A stretch of DNA of 64,000 nucleotides. Source: Bacteroidota bacterium. GTDB taxonomy: Bacteria > Bacteroidota > Bacteroidia > AKYH767-A > OLB10. Within the stretch, counting starts at the first letter, position 1. Each line of letters starts with the position of its first letter. Below the pieces are notes generated by a model, which was not told where the DNA came from, made no database searches, and saw nothing but the letters and a program-made list of their open reading frames with translations. Both the position numbers and the translations under genes were made by a program. The DNA lies in assembly GCA_016714535.1 (NCBI GenBank), contig JADKDR010000001.1, positions 186,001-250,000 of the forward strand. Reading direction: 5' to 3'. Positions 1-10,110 of the stretch are shown here, piece after piece.

Positions 1-2652
1 GTGTGGTAACATTCCAGTTGAAGAATCAACTACATGCGAAGAATTAAAAGTAGGCTCCAATCCGTAATGACCCTGCATCAGCACACTGCGCTCATAATTG
101 TGACTGTGCCCACTATACACCACATCTGCATGATATAATTCAAGCAAGGGCATAATATTATTTCGCATGGCTATTGATTCAATTTCGTTGTCGCTATTGT
201 GTGTACCCATCGTATAAGGCGGATGGTGAAAGTAAACAATAGTAAATCTCATGGTATTAGCAGCTAGATCACTTTGCAACCAATTATACATTGGACTTCC
301 GGGTGCGCTTAGCGAGCCATAGCTATCTAACGCAATGAAGTGGGCATTTCCAAAATTGTACGAATAATATTTTTCGGTAGCTGAAGCTAACCCTCCTGCT
401 TCGGCATTTGTAGGAACAGTAAATGCCGAAAAATAATGTGCATTATATCCCATAGCCACACTGCCTAAATATCCTGCATTGCCATAATCATGATTACCTA
501 AACAAGGATAAACCGGTATGCGTTTGAACTGCTTTGGATATCGCGCAAACACGTTGGTAGTATATTCTGCTTCTGTTCCGGTATTGTATGCGTTATCACC
601 AAGCCATAACCAAAAATCGGTGCCCTTGTTTGAGGTATATTCTTCCATACGCTTAGCAACACTATCCTGATTATTGGAGTTGTTGCCAAAATCTCCGGTA
701 ACCCACACACGTACTAAACCTGAATCTCCATATACAGGCATGGTTACAAATGTATTGGCAGTATCACCTTGCAAATCCTCGGTATTGCTGCCTATGCTAT
801 AGTAATAACGCGTTTTTGGACTTAGCCCGGTAATACGCACTTCGTGTTCGGAAATTGTATTGTTGCTATCAACAGTATTTATTAAAGCCATATCTGTTGA
901 AAATCGCACCCGCGATGGTGATGCCAAATCTGTGCGCCACCGTATAGTGATCGCATCAGGAGTTACCATTTGCAAGTAGGGGCTGCGCACTAAATTAGTT
1001 ACTGATAAAGTTGTAACTCCTTCAAGCAAGAGATCAAAACCTAAGTCGGAACTCGTTCGTGAATTCTGATGCACTTCAACGGCAATTACATTGGTATCAT
1101 TTTGCAAAAAGCTGGTTGCAAAAGTAAATAGATAAAAGGTTGATTCTCCCGAACCGCTTACTGCGGATGCGGCAAGTGTGGTATCTCTGATAATTCCGGT
1201 GGGCATGTTGCTGCGGGCAACTTCATTGCCATTAATGTATACTACGGCACCATCATCGCGTAAAAGCCGAATACGCATAAAACTGTATTGCGAAGGATTG
1301 GCCAAATAGAATTTTTTACGAAAATAAGTAGTCACGTATTTATTAGAGCTGTTTGGGCCATAGCTTACCACGGTAGTTTCATCACCATCACCATAACCAA
1401 ACTGTGCATTTCCTTGCGGCCATGCCTGATCATTAAAGGTAAGCTCCTGCCATGCTGTATCTTGATTAGAGCCATTATCCAAATATTTCCAATTGGTACC
1501 TGCGTAAAATATGGTGTCAATTAATTGCGCAACCTGAATGGTTGTAAAAGATACCGAAGGTGCATAATTGCTGCTGCCTCCTGCGCAAATAGCGGCAACA
1601 CGCACCTCATAGGTGCGTGCCTGTGTCAACCCTGTAAGTGTAATGCTTGTGCCGGCTATAGTTTGAGACACCCATGAGCCTCCTATATTCCTATATTCAA
1701 CAACATAGGACAATGCACCAGTAACAGGTAAAAAAGAAACGATGGCACTAGTTGCAGTTGGGAACGAAACTTTTAATCCGAGCGGCACATCACAAACAGG
1801 AAAGGTTGTGAAATCGCCTCCATTTGCAAATTGACTTTTGTTGACCAAACAATTTTTACGAACCTGCCAGTTATAGGTGGTTGCCGGTAACAAACCACTA
1901 AGCACAAAGGCGCTCGTTGCTATATCATTCATTTCTGTCCAATCTGTGTCGTTTGCTTTCTTATATCGCACATCATATAATGCAGCAGTGGTATCCCAAT
2001 TTAGCGTAAGCTAGAGTAATCCAATATTGGAAACAGCATTGGTGGGCTCTATTGTACAAGGGGTATAGTCTGCACGCAAGCGGCAATTAAAACTTATATC
2101 ACTATTACCTTGTCTGCGTTGATGTATTTCTACACACAACACATTATCGCCACTTATAAGCAACGATAGTGGAATTGCATAGCTGTAAAATGTGCTTTCA
2201 TCAGCACCAATCACATCATTTACTGCAAGTGTCTTATAACCGATGCTTCCGGTAGTTGGCATATTATCGGCCAACACAAGGGTACCATTAAGATACACCA
2301 TTGCACCATCATCGCGCAATAAATCCAGTGTAAGCGTTGTATACTGCAGTGGATTTTCAACAATAAATTTTTTGCGGAAATAGGTAGTAATGTATTTATA
2401 CTTAGCGTTTGGGCCAAAGCTTACAACGGTTGCTTCTCCCCCATCTCCATATCCCAATTCGGCAAAACCTGATTTCCAACTGGTGTCGACAAAAGCAAGA
2501 TTTCGCCATGGTTTACCTTGATTGGTACCATTATCCAGATAGCGCCACACTGAGTTGTGAAATATAAGTGTATCAGTTGCCGCACTCGCTAAGCTATTAA
2601 TTAAAAATGATAGACATACAATTAGTAACGAAAGTTTACTTCGATTTTTCAT
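1..2652 (-). pseudogene. Purple acid phosphatase-like secreted metallophosphoesterase, in-frame amber stop, 3' end beyond window
   Basis: Predicted secreted phosphoesterase. The start is taken at 2652 because it gives a normal signal peptide (MKNRSK, then a hydrophobic core and an Ala-rich end). Order from the N terminus: a beta-sandwich domain with WRYLDNG and GYGDG motifs (about residues 25-190), two fibronectin-III-like domains (about 195-380), a second copy of the beta-sandwich domain (about 385-540), a purple acid phosphatase N-domain beginning RSPYLQ (about 550), then the catalytic domain. All five metal-ligand blocks are visible: GDFG (about 650), GDNAY (685), GNHDY (720), HHPPY (810) and GHSHNYER (850). 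A TAG codon at 2011-2013 interrupts the first fibronectin domain, but the same frame stays open from 2010 to position 1. This is therefore a single nonsense change or base error, not a gene end. The C terminus, where a T9SS signal would lie, is outside the window. Substrate unknown. Confidence 0.8.
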
Positions 2653-2691
2653 TTGAATTTTATAAGAAAACAAATGTAAATTAATTGAGCG

Positions 2692-3084
2692 TTATTCCGC
2701 ACCAAGATAAAAAGATTCCGGTGTTACTGACATTATGGAAACATGGTTAAGCAGTTCCGGATACTGCTCAGTAATAAGTTTTTTATAATCCACCTTGCTT
2801 TCTTTTCCGGTTGGTTTTATTCTATTAAAATCGATAACAATTTCTGGACTTGGATAATTCCATTTTACGTAAAGTAAATCATATCCTCTGCCGGCAATAG
2901 TTGCAGTCACCTTTTTTTGCAATGCTCCTGTTTCAGAATAAACCGGATTGGTATATTTAAGCGTAAAAACAAAACTATCCTGTGCCGGCCTGCTCAATGC
3001 ATGAAGCACCCACACGAACGCAGCAACAAGTACAAACAGCAAAAATATATAGACCTTGCGTCCGGGTAGTTTCATTTTCCTCAA
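2692..3084 (-). CDS. Short YbbR-like membrane-anchored protein
   Basis: 130 aa with a basic N terminus (MRKMKLPGRK), one membrane segment at about residues 11-30 and an extracytoplasmic remainder. I recognise it mainly from its place: in Bacteroidota a YbbR-like protein commonly follows yajC, and the beta-rich part with a YDLLYVKWNYPSP stretch is compatible with that family. It is shorter than usual YbbR proteins, which carry several repeats, so it may be reduced or a different family. It starts 9 bp after yajC and ends just upstream of the phosphatase gene. Usually a dephospho-CoA kinase gene follows in this cluster, but none is seen here. Function not known; the family call is an inference. 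Confidence 0.55.
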   Translation of the reverse strand: MRKMKLPGRKVYIFLLFVLVAAFVWVLHALSRPAQDSFVFTLKYTNPVYSETGALQKKVTATIAGRGYDLLYVKWNYPSPEIVIDFNRIKPTGKESKVDYKKLITEQYPELLNHVSIMSVTPESFYLGAE

Positions 3085-3093
3085 TACTGCGAT

Positions 3094-3450
3094 TTACTTT
3101 TTTGTATCGGATGATTCCGCTATACCTTTAGCCTTGCGCATAGCAGCAGTAGCTTCAGCAGAGATTGCTTTGCGCTCAAAACGAATGCGCACATTGCTGT
3201 CCACTTCAACCAAAAAAGTACGCTCGTCTTCATCAACAATTTTACCATGTATGCCACCGAGTGTAACTATACGATCTCCTTTTTTTGTTTCGCCAATAAA
3301 CTTTGCTTCTTCCTTTGCTTTGCGCATCTGCGGACGAATCATAAAAAAATACATGATACCAAACATAAGTATCATCATCAATGCAAAACTCCATGTGCTG
3401 CCTCCGCTTTGTGCCTGAAGCATTACGCTTAAAATCAAATTCATATTCAT
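3094..3450 (-). CDS. yajC: Preprotein translocase accessory subunit YajC
   Basis: 118 aa. One membrane segment near the N terminus (about residues 20-38, ending MYFFMIRPQ), followed by RKAKEEAKF and the family's conserved cytoplasmic region, GDRIVTLGGIHGKIVDEDE. This is the typical layout of YajC, a small inner-membrane protein that associates with SecDF-YidC and the SecYEG translocon. Length is normal (about 85-120 aa). It lies between the DUF1573 lipoprotein (16 bp upstream) and the YbbR-like gene (9 bp downstream), an order often seen in Bacteroidota, and is probably co-transcribed with both. Confidence 0.93.
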   Translation of the reverse strand: MNMNLILSVMLQAQSGGSTWSFALMMILMFGIMYFFMIRPQMRKAKEEAKFIGETKKGDRIVTLGGIHGKIVDEDERTFLVEVDSNVRIRFERKAISAEATAAMRKAKGIAESSDTKK

Positions 3451-3466
3451 TAATTAAAAAATAAAA

Positions 3467-3910
3467 TTACTCTTTAGGATAGACCTCAGCACTAATAATT
3501 AATATGCGAGTGCTTGGAACCGCATTTGTTTTCACCGAAATAGTCTTGCTTACTGTGCCGGTTTTGCCGGTAGAATTAAATTGTACATCAATTTTTCCTT
3601 TTTCTCCGGGCTTTATAGGCTCTTTGGTATAGTTAGGTGTGGTACAACCACAACTGCTAAGTACGGTAGCAATAACTAAATCCGATTGTCCAGTATTGGT
3701 AAAGTTAAAGGAATACTCCACTACATCGCCATCTTTGAGCTCGCCAAAATCATGTCGGGTTGTTTCAAACTCCATTTCGGGCATATCGGTATCCTTAGTA
3801 CCTTCGGCAGAAGCAGGATTGTTTACAACATCCGGTGAAATGCGTTCTTCACCTCCTCCTGATTTGCACGCAGCTATTATAAAACACATTGTTATTAATA
3901 CTAATCGCAT
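3467..3910 (-). CDS. DUF1573 domain lipoprotein
   Basis: 147 aa. N-terminal lipoprotein signal with a lipobox ending IIAAC (Cys15), then a short acidic linker and one DUF1573 domain (about residues 45-145). The domain shows the family pattern FGELKDGDVVEYSFNFTNTG, the CGCTTP block and the GKIDVQFNS strand. DUF1573 is an Ig-like beta-sandwich family common in Bacteroidota envelope proteins; its role is not established. The gene is first in a tight run with yajC and the YbbR-like gene. A TAnnTTTG box lies just upstream. Confidence 0.88.
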   Translation of the reverse strand: MRLVLITMCFIIAACKSGGGEERISPDVVNNPASAEGTKDTDMPEMEFETTRHDFGELKDGDVVEYSFNFTNTGQSDLVIATVLSSCGCTTPNYTKEPIKPGEKGKIDVQFNSTGKTGTVSKTISVKTNAVPSTRILIISAEVYPKE

Positions 3911-4267
3911 ACTTGATTAAATTGGGAGGGCAAATGTAGAAAATTTGATTTTAGTACATAATATCAAGTACACTGCACTGTAGTCATACAGTAAAATATC
4001 ACACAAAGTTAATAAACCCCAATAATTGCTCAACACGAAGGTGTTTCGGCCATGCCCTGTCCTATGTTAGTTTTAATTAATGGCCAACCTAAATTTGCAA
4101 CTAGGTTCTTATTCAAACTTTGCTAAATAATGCTGTCATTTTAAACAAGAGTATCAAGGCCAGTAATCTTAATATCTTGTATGCTTATATGCTGCCTTTT
4201 AACCTGAACAAAAAAAAAGTTGACATCATATACACTCACCGTTAACGTTTTAGCGCCTAGGAAATTA
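3911..4267. other. Intergenic region, 357 bp
   Basis: AT-rich spacer between the T9SS protein gene and the DUF1573 gene, both on the minus strand. Apart from the putative promoter box at 3931-3938, I see no coding potential, RNA gene or clear terminator hairpin. Confidence 0.6.
3931..3938 (-). promoter_or_regulatory. Putative -7 box for the DUF1573-yajC run
   Basis: The minus strand reads TACATTTG, an exact match to the Bacteroidota -7 consensus TAnnTTTG, about 20 bp before the start codon. No clear TTTG -33 box was found at the right distance, so the promoter call is tentative. Confidence 0.35.
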
Positions 4268-7200
4268 CTATTTCACTAAACGAACTGTTTTTACAGCATT
4301 ACGTTCAACTACCTTTACCAGATAGATGCCGCTTTTCAATAATTCAACTGAAATAAAATCTTTGTTATTGATCTGCGTTTCAATTGCCAATTCACCTTTT
4401 GCATTAAAGATTGAAACTTTTGCAAGTGCCTCTTCTATTCCTGAAAAATAAATTTTATCGTTGGCAGGATTGGGCCAAATCATCAATTTATCATTCGTAC
4501 TTTGCTCATCAAAAGCTACTACATCTGATATCATGAAATCATCAATTGTTACCCCATCCATATTAATAGACAAGTCCGAAATAAAACGAAAGCGACATTG
4601 TACCAGGTTATTCCCATCTAGAAAAGGTGTAGGTAGTATGGCAAATTTCCATCCTTGCGAATTAAATGACCATCCCGGTTGATTGTCCCACAAATATGAA
4701 TTATACCAATTTGTACCCTGCCCTATTCCACCAAGTATATTCCAATCCTTGCCATTGGTAGTAAATTCAAGTCGCAGCCCATCGGCCCCATACTCCGTAT
4801 TGGTGTTGTAGTAAAACCCTAGCTTACTATTCTGTAATCCTATATAATTAAAAAAGGGAGAAGTCAATGTTGAATTTCCAAAAATCTTATAGCCTGCATA
4901 CAAATTAATATCCCAACATTGGTTACCACTATAACAAGAATTTGTTTGCCCAAAACTGGGACTTCCATATTCCCACTTACTATTCAAATTGCCGCTATTA
5001 ATAAACCATCCACTAGTAGCAGAATCAAAATTATCAATGTAAGGAGCATTGTACGAAAGTATTCCATTAAAAGCAGCAAAAGCGGTATCGTTAAATTTAT
5101 TAATATCCAATCCCCAATCAACATAAGCCTTAAAGGTATTGATACCTACAGGCACATTGAAAGGCGGTAGCGTAACCGTTTGGGTATCACCATAATTGAG
5201 ACTCCCGGTCCAGGAATAACTATTCATGTATATGTTGTTTAGCATATATTTAATCTCTACACTATTAAGCGTTAAGCTTCCATTATTAGAAAGGATAACC
5301 TTAGGCGTTAGCATAGTATTGGCTGTAGCCACCAACCCGGGCTCGAGCACGTATGCTATGCCAGCATCTTGTTGCAAGGCAACTGAAATTTTAAAGTCGT
5401 CAATAGATACACCGTCATCGTAGGTACCTCCAAATGCTGAACTAATAAAACCAAAGCGGAACTGCACCGGGCCTGATAAGGAAAGTAGTTCTAGATTGTA
5501 TTGTGCATTTTGCCATCCAAAAGATTCATTAGTCCAGGCGTTATGATTATTTACATAAGAGTTTGCCGTGTACCAATTGATGCCGGCCGTATCGATTGCT
5601 GAGCCTATCAAATTCCAGGTGCCTCCATCGGTGGTATACTCTAGAAACGCACCATCGTTATACCAATCGGTCCTATAATTAAGCCAGCTTGAAAAACGCG
5701 GTGCATACGCATTTGTAAAATCAAATATGGGGGAGTAAACATAAGTTTCGGCACCACTTGTGTATGGTACATTTAAATTAACATCCCAGCAATTTATTCC
5801 TGAATATGCACCAGTAGTAACACCATAACTGGGTGTGCCAAACTCCCAATTGGTAGACGAAATTCCGAAGGCCTCGCTAAACCATAACCCCAGCCCTGTC
5901 TCAAAATCTGACTGATAAGGCAATGCAGTGTAGGTAATAGCATTCATGGCAAACGGAATAGAAATAGTATCGTTTGCATGATTAGCATCAGTAGGATAAT
6001 TAATAAACACTCGTAGTATATGGTTACCGTTACTACAATTTATTGATGGCAATTGAACACTCGTTTGTTCAAGATATTGTAACGAAAGTGCCTTGCCAGT
6101 ATTTGATTGTAGTATGCCATCTAGTTCGGTTATAAAATTACAATTTATGATAGGATCAACACCAAAGTTGGTAATATTAAGTACAACGGGCATGGTTCCA
6201 AAGTTATACGTAATCGCTCTTGGATATCGAAAATAATCTAAAGCAACATCGTTTGATGGAGGAGCGATTATCTTGAAATCATCTATAGACACTCCATCTC
6301 CATTAGGCAGGCTGTTGTTACTCGCAAACCGAAATCTAAATTGCACATTGCTACCAAATGCAATATTTTGCAAATTTATGGAATGCTTAGTCCAGCCGCA
6401 TGCAAGACCGGTATATGTATTAATCAAATACCAATAGGTAGAATCATACGTATATTCGAGAAAAACAGATTCACCATTACAAAAGTTCATCCAAAATTCC
6501 ATGGTGATGCCGGGCAAATCAGGAAGATAAAAAAGCGGAGAGTTTAAAGTTACAGTTGCATTGTTAGTGTATGGAACATTTAAATTTACATCCCAACATT
6601 TAGTACCACTATGGCATGTATTTGTACTACCCCATGTAGGAGTTCCTAATTCCCATTTGGTATTGATGCCTCCTAGTTCATCGGTATACCAACCATTATT
6701 GGCGCCTTCAAAATCATCAAAATAAGGAGTGGCTTGTAACTGCCTTACAAAAATTTTTTTTATCAGGGTGTCGTTGCCGGGGAGTGAATCATTTGTTGCT
6801 AAAGTAAATGCCCTAATTTCATGCTTACCAACAGTGGTTGTAACCTGAGGAAAATTATAACTGGTGGTGGCGCCTGATGCCAATGGTCCTGCTACTATGC
6901 CATTAACCACCGCCCCTCCGTCTATAGAATAACCAACGGGAATATTTTGTAAGGGCGCAGTACCATTGTTTGTAACAGAAATTGAAATAGGAAAGGCAGT
7001 AGAAATAGGGTATGAAGGATTGTTTAAGGAAAGCAATTCGGCATCAATTGATGGATAATAGTACACTTGAAAATCGTCTATTGAAATGCCATCCATCTGG
7101 AAAATATTATCGCTATTAAACACAAAACGAAATTTAACATGACTGTTAAGATTAAGCATCCCCAACTTGTAACGTGCCTTTATCCAAGTACCAGAACTTC

Positions 7201-7984
7201 CCGAAATTGCCGGCAACCCGCTTGAAACTAATTGAGGTTCATTATACCAATTCAAGCCTTGTGGGTCAAGATATCCGCCAAGTACTTGCCACAAGGTGCC
7301 GTTAGTACTGTATTCAACTCGCATTCCATCGTAGCTTGTTTCTACATCGTAATTCATCCAAAACTCGATGACACTATTTGCATGGCCGGTTACATTAAAA
7401 AACGGAGTAACGAGAAACTCGTCATTGTTGATTAAGTAAGGTTGGGTTAGTTTAATATCGTAACTAGAAGGTGCTGAGTGAGTACTATTAGTAACACCAT
7501 AACTTGGCAAACCATGTTCCCAACTGCTTTGCCCATAACTATTGCTAAAGGTGTACCATGGAATAAAATTGGGATCGTCAAAATTCTCGGTAAAAGGCAC
7601 AGTCACAGTATCGCTTGCAAGTGTGATTAGTTTGCAGATGGTATCGTTTGTTTTAAGAAGGTCGAGCGGAGAATTTACAATTCCACACAAGGTGAAATTT
7701 GACATTGGTACTGTAAAAGTACTTGCAGATAAGGTTACCGAGTCATTAGGCTGAATGGTAAATGCATACGTTGCAATATTGCTTTGAACTCCATTCAACT
7801 TATAGGAGTATTGAAAATTTGAAATGGGAGTATTGCCTGCATTCCTAATAGTGATAACAGCATTGCTGCTTGTACCTCCCTGAGGTGAAGAGGATTTTAC
7901 ATTTGTTACTGCAAGGTCTACAGCGCAATAAACCGTGCTACTTAAATATATAATAAGCTGTAGGCACAGTGAAATCTTCTTCAT
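4268..7984 (-). CDS. Large T9SS cargo protein with four MAM/jellyroll-like domains
   Basis: 1238 aa secreted surface protein. Signal peptide at residues 1-20 (MKKISLC to TVYC). It then alternates CARDB-like Ig domains (DLAVTNVKSSSPQGG and later DAELLSL and DVALDYF copies) with four copies of a lectin/MAM-like jellyroll domain. Each copy opens with an FxxxFDxxxxGW-type block, contains a W-E-x-G-x-P-x-[WY]-G motif and ends with DGVSIDDF or a close variant (about residues 130-305, 420-575, 690-870 and 980-1155). The last 75 residues form a T9SS type A sorting domain (IWPNPANDKIYFSG to TVRLVK). Probably exported across the outer membrane by T9SS and anchored on the cell surface. No catalytic motif is visible; adhesion or glycan binding is an inference. 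It is monocistronic. Confidence 0.88.
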   Translation of the reverse strand: MKKISLCLQLIIYLSSTVYCAVDLAVTNVKSSSPQGGTSSNAVITIRNAGNTPISNFQYSYKLNGVQSNIATYAFTIQPNDSVTLSASTFTVPMSNFTLCGIVNSPLDLLKTNDTICKLITLASDTVTVPFTENFDDPNFIPWYTFSNSYGQSSWEHGLPSYGVTNSTHSAPSSYDIKLTQPYLINNDEFLVTPFFNVTGHANSVIEFWMNYDVETSYDGMRVEYSTNGTLWQVLGGYLDPQGLNWYNEPQLVSSGLPAISGSSGTWIKARYKLGMLNLNSHVKFRFVFNSDNIFQMDGISIDDFQVYYYPSIDAELLSLNNPSYPISTAFPISISVTNNGTAPLQNIPVGYSIDGGAVVNGIVAGPLASGATTSYNFPQVTTTVGKHEIRAFTLATNDSLPGNDTLIKKIFVRQLQATPYFDDFEGANNGWYTDELGGINTKWELGTPTWGSTNTCHSGTKCWDVNLNVPYTNNATVTLNSPLFYLPDLPGITMEFWMNFCNGESVFLEYTYDSTYWYLINTYTGLACGWTKHSINLQNIAFGSNVQFRFRFASNNSLPNGDGVSIDDFKIIAPPSNDVALDYFRYPRAITYNFGTMPVVLNITNFGVDPIINCNFITELDGILQSNTGKALSLQYLEQTSVQLPSINCSNGNHILRVFINYPTDANHANDTISIPFAMNAITYTALPYQSDFETGLGLWFSEAFGISSTNWEFGTPSYGVTTGAYSGINCWDVNLNVPYTSGAETYVYSPIFDFTNAYAPRFSSWLNYRTDWYNDGAFLEYTTDGGTWNLIGSAIDTAGINWYTANSYVNNHNAWTNESFGWQNAQYNLELLSLSGPVQFRFGFISSAFGGTYDDGVSIDDFKISVALQQDAGIAYVLEPGLVATANTMLTPKVILSNNGSLTLNSVEIKYMLNNIYMNSYSWTGSLNYGDTQTVTLPPFNVPVGINTFKAYVDWGLDINKFNDTAFAAFNGILSYNAPYIDNFDSATSGWFINSGNLNSKWEYGSPSFGQTNSCYSGNQCWDINLYAGYKIFGNSTLTSPFFNYIGLQNSKLGFYYNTNTEYGADGLRLEFTTNGKDWNILGGIGQGTNWYNSYLWDNQPGWSFNSQGWKFAILPTPFLDGNNLVQCRFRFISDLSINMDGVTIDDFMISDVVAFDEQSTNDKLMIWPNPANDKIYFSGIEEALAKVSIFNAKGELAIETQINNKDFISVELLKSGIYLVKVVERNAVKTVRLVK

Positions 7985-8052
7985 GATGTTATTATTTTAG
8001 GAAGCACCAAGGTAACAAATTAATTTACACAAGGAACGAAATGAAAAAAAAA

Positions 8053-8780
8053 CTATATACCAAGCATCTCCTTCAGCCTTGCATAACCTGCACGGCTAAT
8101 GGGAATTTTTTTTCCATTAGTTAACAGAGCCAGGTATTTTGATTTCTCGTATGGTTCTACCCGCGTTATTTTTTTTAGTTGAATAATAAACGATCGGTGA
8201 CAACGAATAAACTCTGTCTCGCTGAGTTGAACTTCTAATTCGCTCATCGTTTTCTTTTTTAAAAAATAATCCTTCTCGGTAAATATTTTAACGTAGTCGT
8301 CAAATGCTTCAATGTAAAAAATTTCTTCCGCAGGAATTATTTTGATATTGCCATTAAACTTAACAACAATTCTGTTTTTTCTCCGGCCTGAGCTGTCATC
8401 GATATGGCAAGGGGTTTGGTATTAGCCGTAATTTTTTCTTTGACACGCTGCACAGCTTTTTCAAGGCGATGTTTCGAAACCGGCTTTTGTACATAATCTA
8501 TCGCATTTGCTTCAAAAGCGCGTAAGGCGTAACTGTCAAATGCAGTAATAAAAATAACATGGGGAGGATTATCAAGCAATTCAAGCATTTCAAAACCATT
8601 AATCTTTGGCATTTGCACATCCAATAAAATTAAATCAGGTTTCGATTTGGTAATTGCCTTTACTCCTTCAAAGCCATCTTCACATTCACCAACTACTTCC
8701 ATATCCTCAATGCCCTCGAGAAATTCGCGAAGCAACGCACGTGCAAGTGGCTCATCGTCTATTAATAACGTGCGTATCAT
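8053..8780 (-). pseudogene. LytTR-family response regulator, frameshifted
   Basis: DNA-binding response regulator partnered with the adjacent LytS-type kinase. The first fragment (8337-8780) carries a full receiver domain: acidic pair DD at 8-9, phospho-acceptor Asp54 in LLDVQMP, T/A switch region FITAFD and the conserved Lys in VQKPVS. The LytTR DNA-binding domain continues in another frame, from about 8376 down to 8053: KNRIVVKF, EEIFYIEAFDDYVKIF, FIRCHRSFIIQ, ISRAGYARLKEML. The frames meet at a run of six A on the coding strand (8375-8380). A seventh A would give an intact protein of about 243 aa, normal for the family. Its start overlaps the kinase stop by 4 bp (ATGA), showing translational coupling. 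Sequencing error is the simplest explanation; a true mutation or a -1 slip on the A run are alternatives. Confidence 0.85.
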
Positions 8781-9808
8781 GAAGCTTGTGGAATGGTAAT
8801 TTTTGCAACAAACTCTCCCCCAGATTTTTGCACTTCAAATAAATCGTTGCGGTGATAGAGTAAGGCAAGTCTTCGTTGCACAGCATTTATTCCAAAGCCT
8901 GTTCCCTTATGCGTGTTAATATCCTCCTCACCAATTGGGTTGATGATTGACAAAACCAGGTTTTGTTTTATTTCTTCGGCAATAATGGTAATGGTTACGG
9001 TGCCTGTATTGCCATAGAGTCCAAACTTAATGGCATTTTCGAGCAATGGCTGCAGGATAAGCGAAGGGAGATTCATTTCATGACATGCTTCGTCAATTTG
9101 GTATGCTACTGCTAGCCGGTTGCCAAAACGCACTTTTTCAATTTCAAGATAACGACCAATTTGTTGCAATTCGTTTTTTAAAGAAACGCGTTGCATATGA
9201 TCTTGTGCAAGAGAGCCTCGCAAAAAGTCTGCTAGCAATTCTATCATCCTACGGGCATCATCGGTTTTACTGCCTGCCAATGCCGAAATTGAATTAAGGC
9301 TATTAAATAAAAAGTGTGGTTGTAATTGCATGCGAAGGCCTGATAATTCAGCGTCACGCTGCAACAAGGTTAATTCATTTTTTCTACGCTCAAATTCCTT
9401 TTCTTCGGCATAGTAATGCCGAAGGCCGCTGCTAACCGCTACCAATAATAACATAAGCGTAGTATACATGTACCGTGACGGCACAGTAAATCCATAAAAG
9501 AATTTATTGAAGTTATCGTTGATATAATTGGTAATTACGTAATCGCCTAAATAATTAACCAACACTATCATCAACACTAAATAGAGCATTAAATAAATGG
9601 CATTGGTGCGCTGTATGGTTAAAAATCGCGATACGTTAAAAATTGCAAAACCAGCCATGGCCAATAATAAATGAGTAATAGCACTATCGGCTATCGCTTG
9701 CGAAAATTTAATTCCTATGGTGTTTAAGGTATAAGCAAAGATAAATGTCCACACTACCCACCACAGCAGGTACAAGAGGATAAATTGAAAAGAGGAGTTA
9801 TACTTCAA
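8777..9808 (-). CDS. LytS-type sensor histidine kinase
   Basis: 343 aa membrane kinase of the His_kinase (PF06580) family. Membrane segments occupy roughly residues 8-130, followed by a short coiled linker (EKEFERRKNELTLLQRD). The phospho-acceptor block is LQPHFLFNSLNS (His at about 166), the N-box is ILQPLLENAIKFG (about 260) and the G-box is GTGFGINAVQRRL. It is coupled by a 4-bp overlap to the LytTR regulator, forming a standard two-component pair. The listed start is a TTG codon. The same frame stays open upstream to about 9967 and encodes a further hydrophobic segment (FHWFIVAFVASTHIFAL), but that extension has no ATG. The true N terminus probably lies upstream, so the start is uncertain. 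Confidence 0.87.
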   Translation of the reverse strand: MKYNSSFQFILLYLLWWVVWTFIFAYTLNTIGIKFSQAIADSAITHLLLAMAGFAIFNVSRFLTIQRTNAIYLMLYLVLMIVLVNYLGDYVITNYINDNFNKFFYGFTVPSRYMYTTLMLLLVAVSSGLRHYYAEEKEFERRKNELTLLQRDAELSGLRMQLQPHFLFNSLNSISALAGSKTDDARRMIELLADFLRGSLAQDHMQRVSLKNELQQIGRYLEIEKVRFGNRLAVAYQIDEACHEMNLPSLILQPLLENAIKFGLYGNTGTVTITIIAEEIKQNLVLSIINPIGEEDINTHKGTGFGINAVQRRLALLYHRNDLFEVQKSGGEFVAKITIPQAS

Positions 9809-10110
9809 TTGAAAAATGTTGAGGGCAAATATATGGGTACTTGCGACAAAGGCAACAATAAACCAATGGAACCGAAAAAGCGATTGGTAGTGAAGACAAG
9901 CATAATAGCGAAGAAATATCTTACGTTCAATTACATATAAAAGAAAGGATACATGGAAGCGAGCAGGTTATTTGTAATAGAAATCAAATTAATCCTACCA
10001 ATGCAATAGAACAACTGTATAAAACCGATTAAGAAATATTTATTTTAAAATCCTTGATAGATGTATGTTTATGAAATTACTTTGCCGCAAATTTTAAGGA
10101 AGCAAGCTGT
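9809..10110. other. Divergent region between the kinase and LMW-PTP genes
   Basis: 302 bp. The part up to about 9967 is an open extension of the kinase reading frame with a predicted membrane segment and may be coding. The rest (9968-10110) is AT-rich and should hold the promoter of the phosphatase gene. A TACTTTG sequence lies near 10079, one base short of the consensus box. No RNA gene seen. Confidence 0.5.

Noticed and set aside
8053..8247. Independent small LytTR-only regulator
   Set aside because: The upstream bases in the same frame encode the rest of a LytTR domain that joins directly to the receiver fragment, so it is one broken gene.
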